DNA from: JBCBJZ01 sp038522635
GTDB taxonomy: Bacteria; Pseudomonadota; Alphaproteobacteria; Rhizobiales; Hyphomicrobiaceae
Assembly (NCBI GenBank): GCA_038522635.1
Contig: JBCBJZ010000179.1
Location: 1-6,340, forward strand
Length of the DNA: 6,340 bases
Direction: 5' to 3'
The notes under the pieces were generated by a model. That model searched no databases and was not told the DNA's origin. It saw nothing but the letters and a program-made list of their open reading frames with translations. Positions 6,237-6,340 of the stretch are shown here, one piece after another; position 1 is the first letter of the stretch, and each line of letters starts with the position of its first letter. The position numbers were made by a program, and so were the translations under genes.

Positions 6237-6340
6237 TCACTTCCACTTCGCGGTGTAGAACCGCGGGATTTCGTCCGGCGTCGTTTTGAAGTCGAGGTCG
6301 GATGAGAATGCGTAGTATTTCGCGTAGGTGAACATCGGCA
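6237..6340 (-). CDS. C-terminal end of an unidentified protein (5' cut by window edge)
   Basis: A minus-strand frame enters from the right edge and stops at TGA (plus-strand tca at 6237-6239). The visible tail is about 34 residues, containing MFTYAKYYAF, then SSDLDFKTTPDEI and the end PRFYTAKWK. It is rich in Tyr, Phe, Lys and Asp, uses G/C-ending codons, and is followed by a good terminator on its own strand, so it is very likely a real gene end. An in-frame ATG at 6335 could start a 32-residue peptide. I see no Shine-Dalgarno in the few bases available beyond it, and a longer protein is much more likely. I do not recognise the family. The gene is convergent with the dehalogenase gene. Confidence 0.6.
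   Translation of the reverse strand, partial: PMFTYAKYYAFSSDLDFKTTPDEIPRFYTAKWK

Overview
The window is ordinary, GC-rich bacterial chromosome. The 1036-residue DNA polymerase I resembles alphaproteobacterial proteins, probably Hyphomicrobiales: it has a long Ala/Ser-rich N-terminus and all three enzymatic domains. The gene mix (tandem PhnB-like VOC genes, a LysE-type exporter, a LinB-like haloalkane dehalogenase) fits a soil or aquatic member of that group. This assignment is by eye, not from a search.

Layout, left to right. Positions 2-115 (+) hold the last 37 codons of an unidentified gene. A 112-base gap follows, with an imperfect 19-base tandem duplication inside a short, broken-looking frame. 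Two adjacent PhnB-type VOC-fold genes (228-650 and 657-1130, +) are probably co-transcribed and translationally coupled. On the opposite strand, convergent with them, lies a LysE/RhtB exporter gene (1198-1809, -). It is downstream of polA (1879-4989, -), so polA and the exporter may share a transcript. The 69-base gap between these two holds a perfect 10-bp inverted repeat. A 283-base divergent intergenic region (4990-5272) separates polA from a haloalkane dehalogenase gene of the HLD-II/LinB-DhaA type (5273-6145, +), which has a complete catalytic pentad and a strong Shine-Dalgarno sequence. A perfect 11-bp hairpin (6168-6194) then lies between the dehalogenase and the C-terminal end of an unidentified minus-strand gene (6237-6340, cut by the window edge).

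The genes do not form one obvious pathway. PolA is housekeeping (Okazaki fragment maturation and repair). The dehalogenase, exporter and VOC proteins are accessory or environmental functions around it. I see no mobile element, CRISPR array, tRNA, rRNA or multi-gene defence or biosynthetic system. The items most worth following up are the dehalogenase with its distinctive tunnel-mouth residue, the possible folded leader in front of it, and the inverted repeat between polA and the exporter gene. No previously undescribed system is supported by this sequence.
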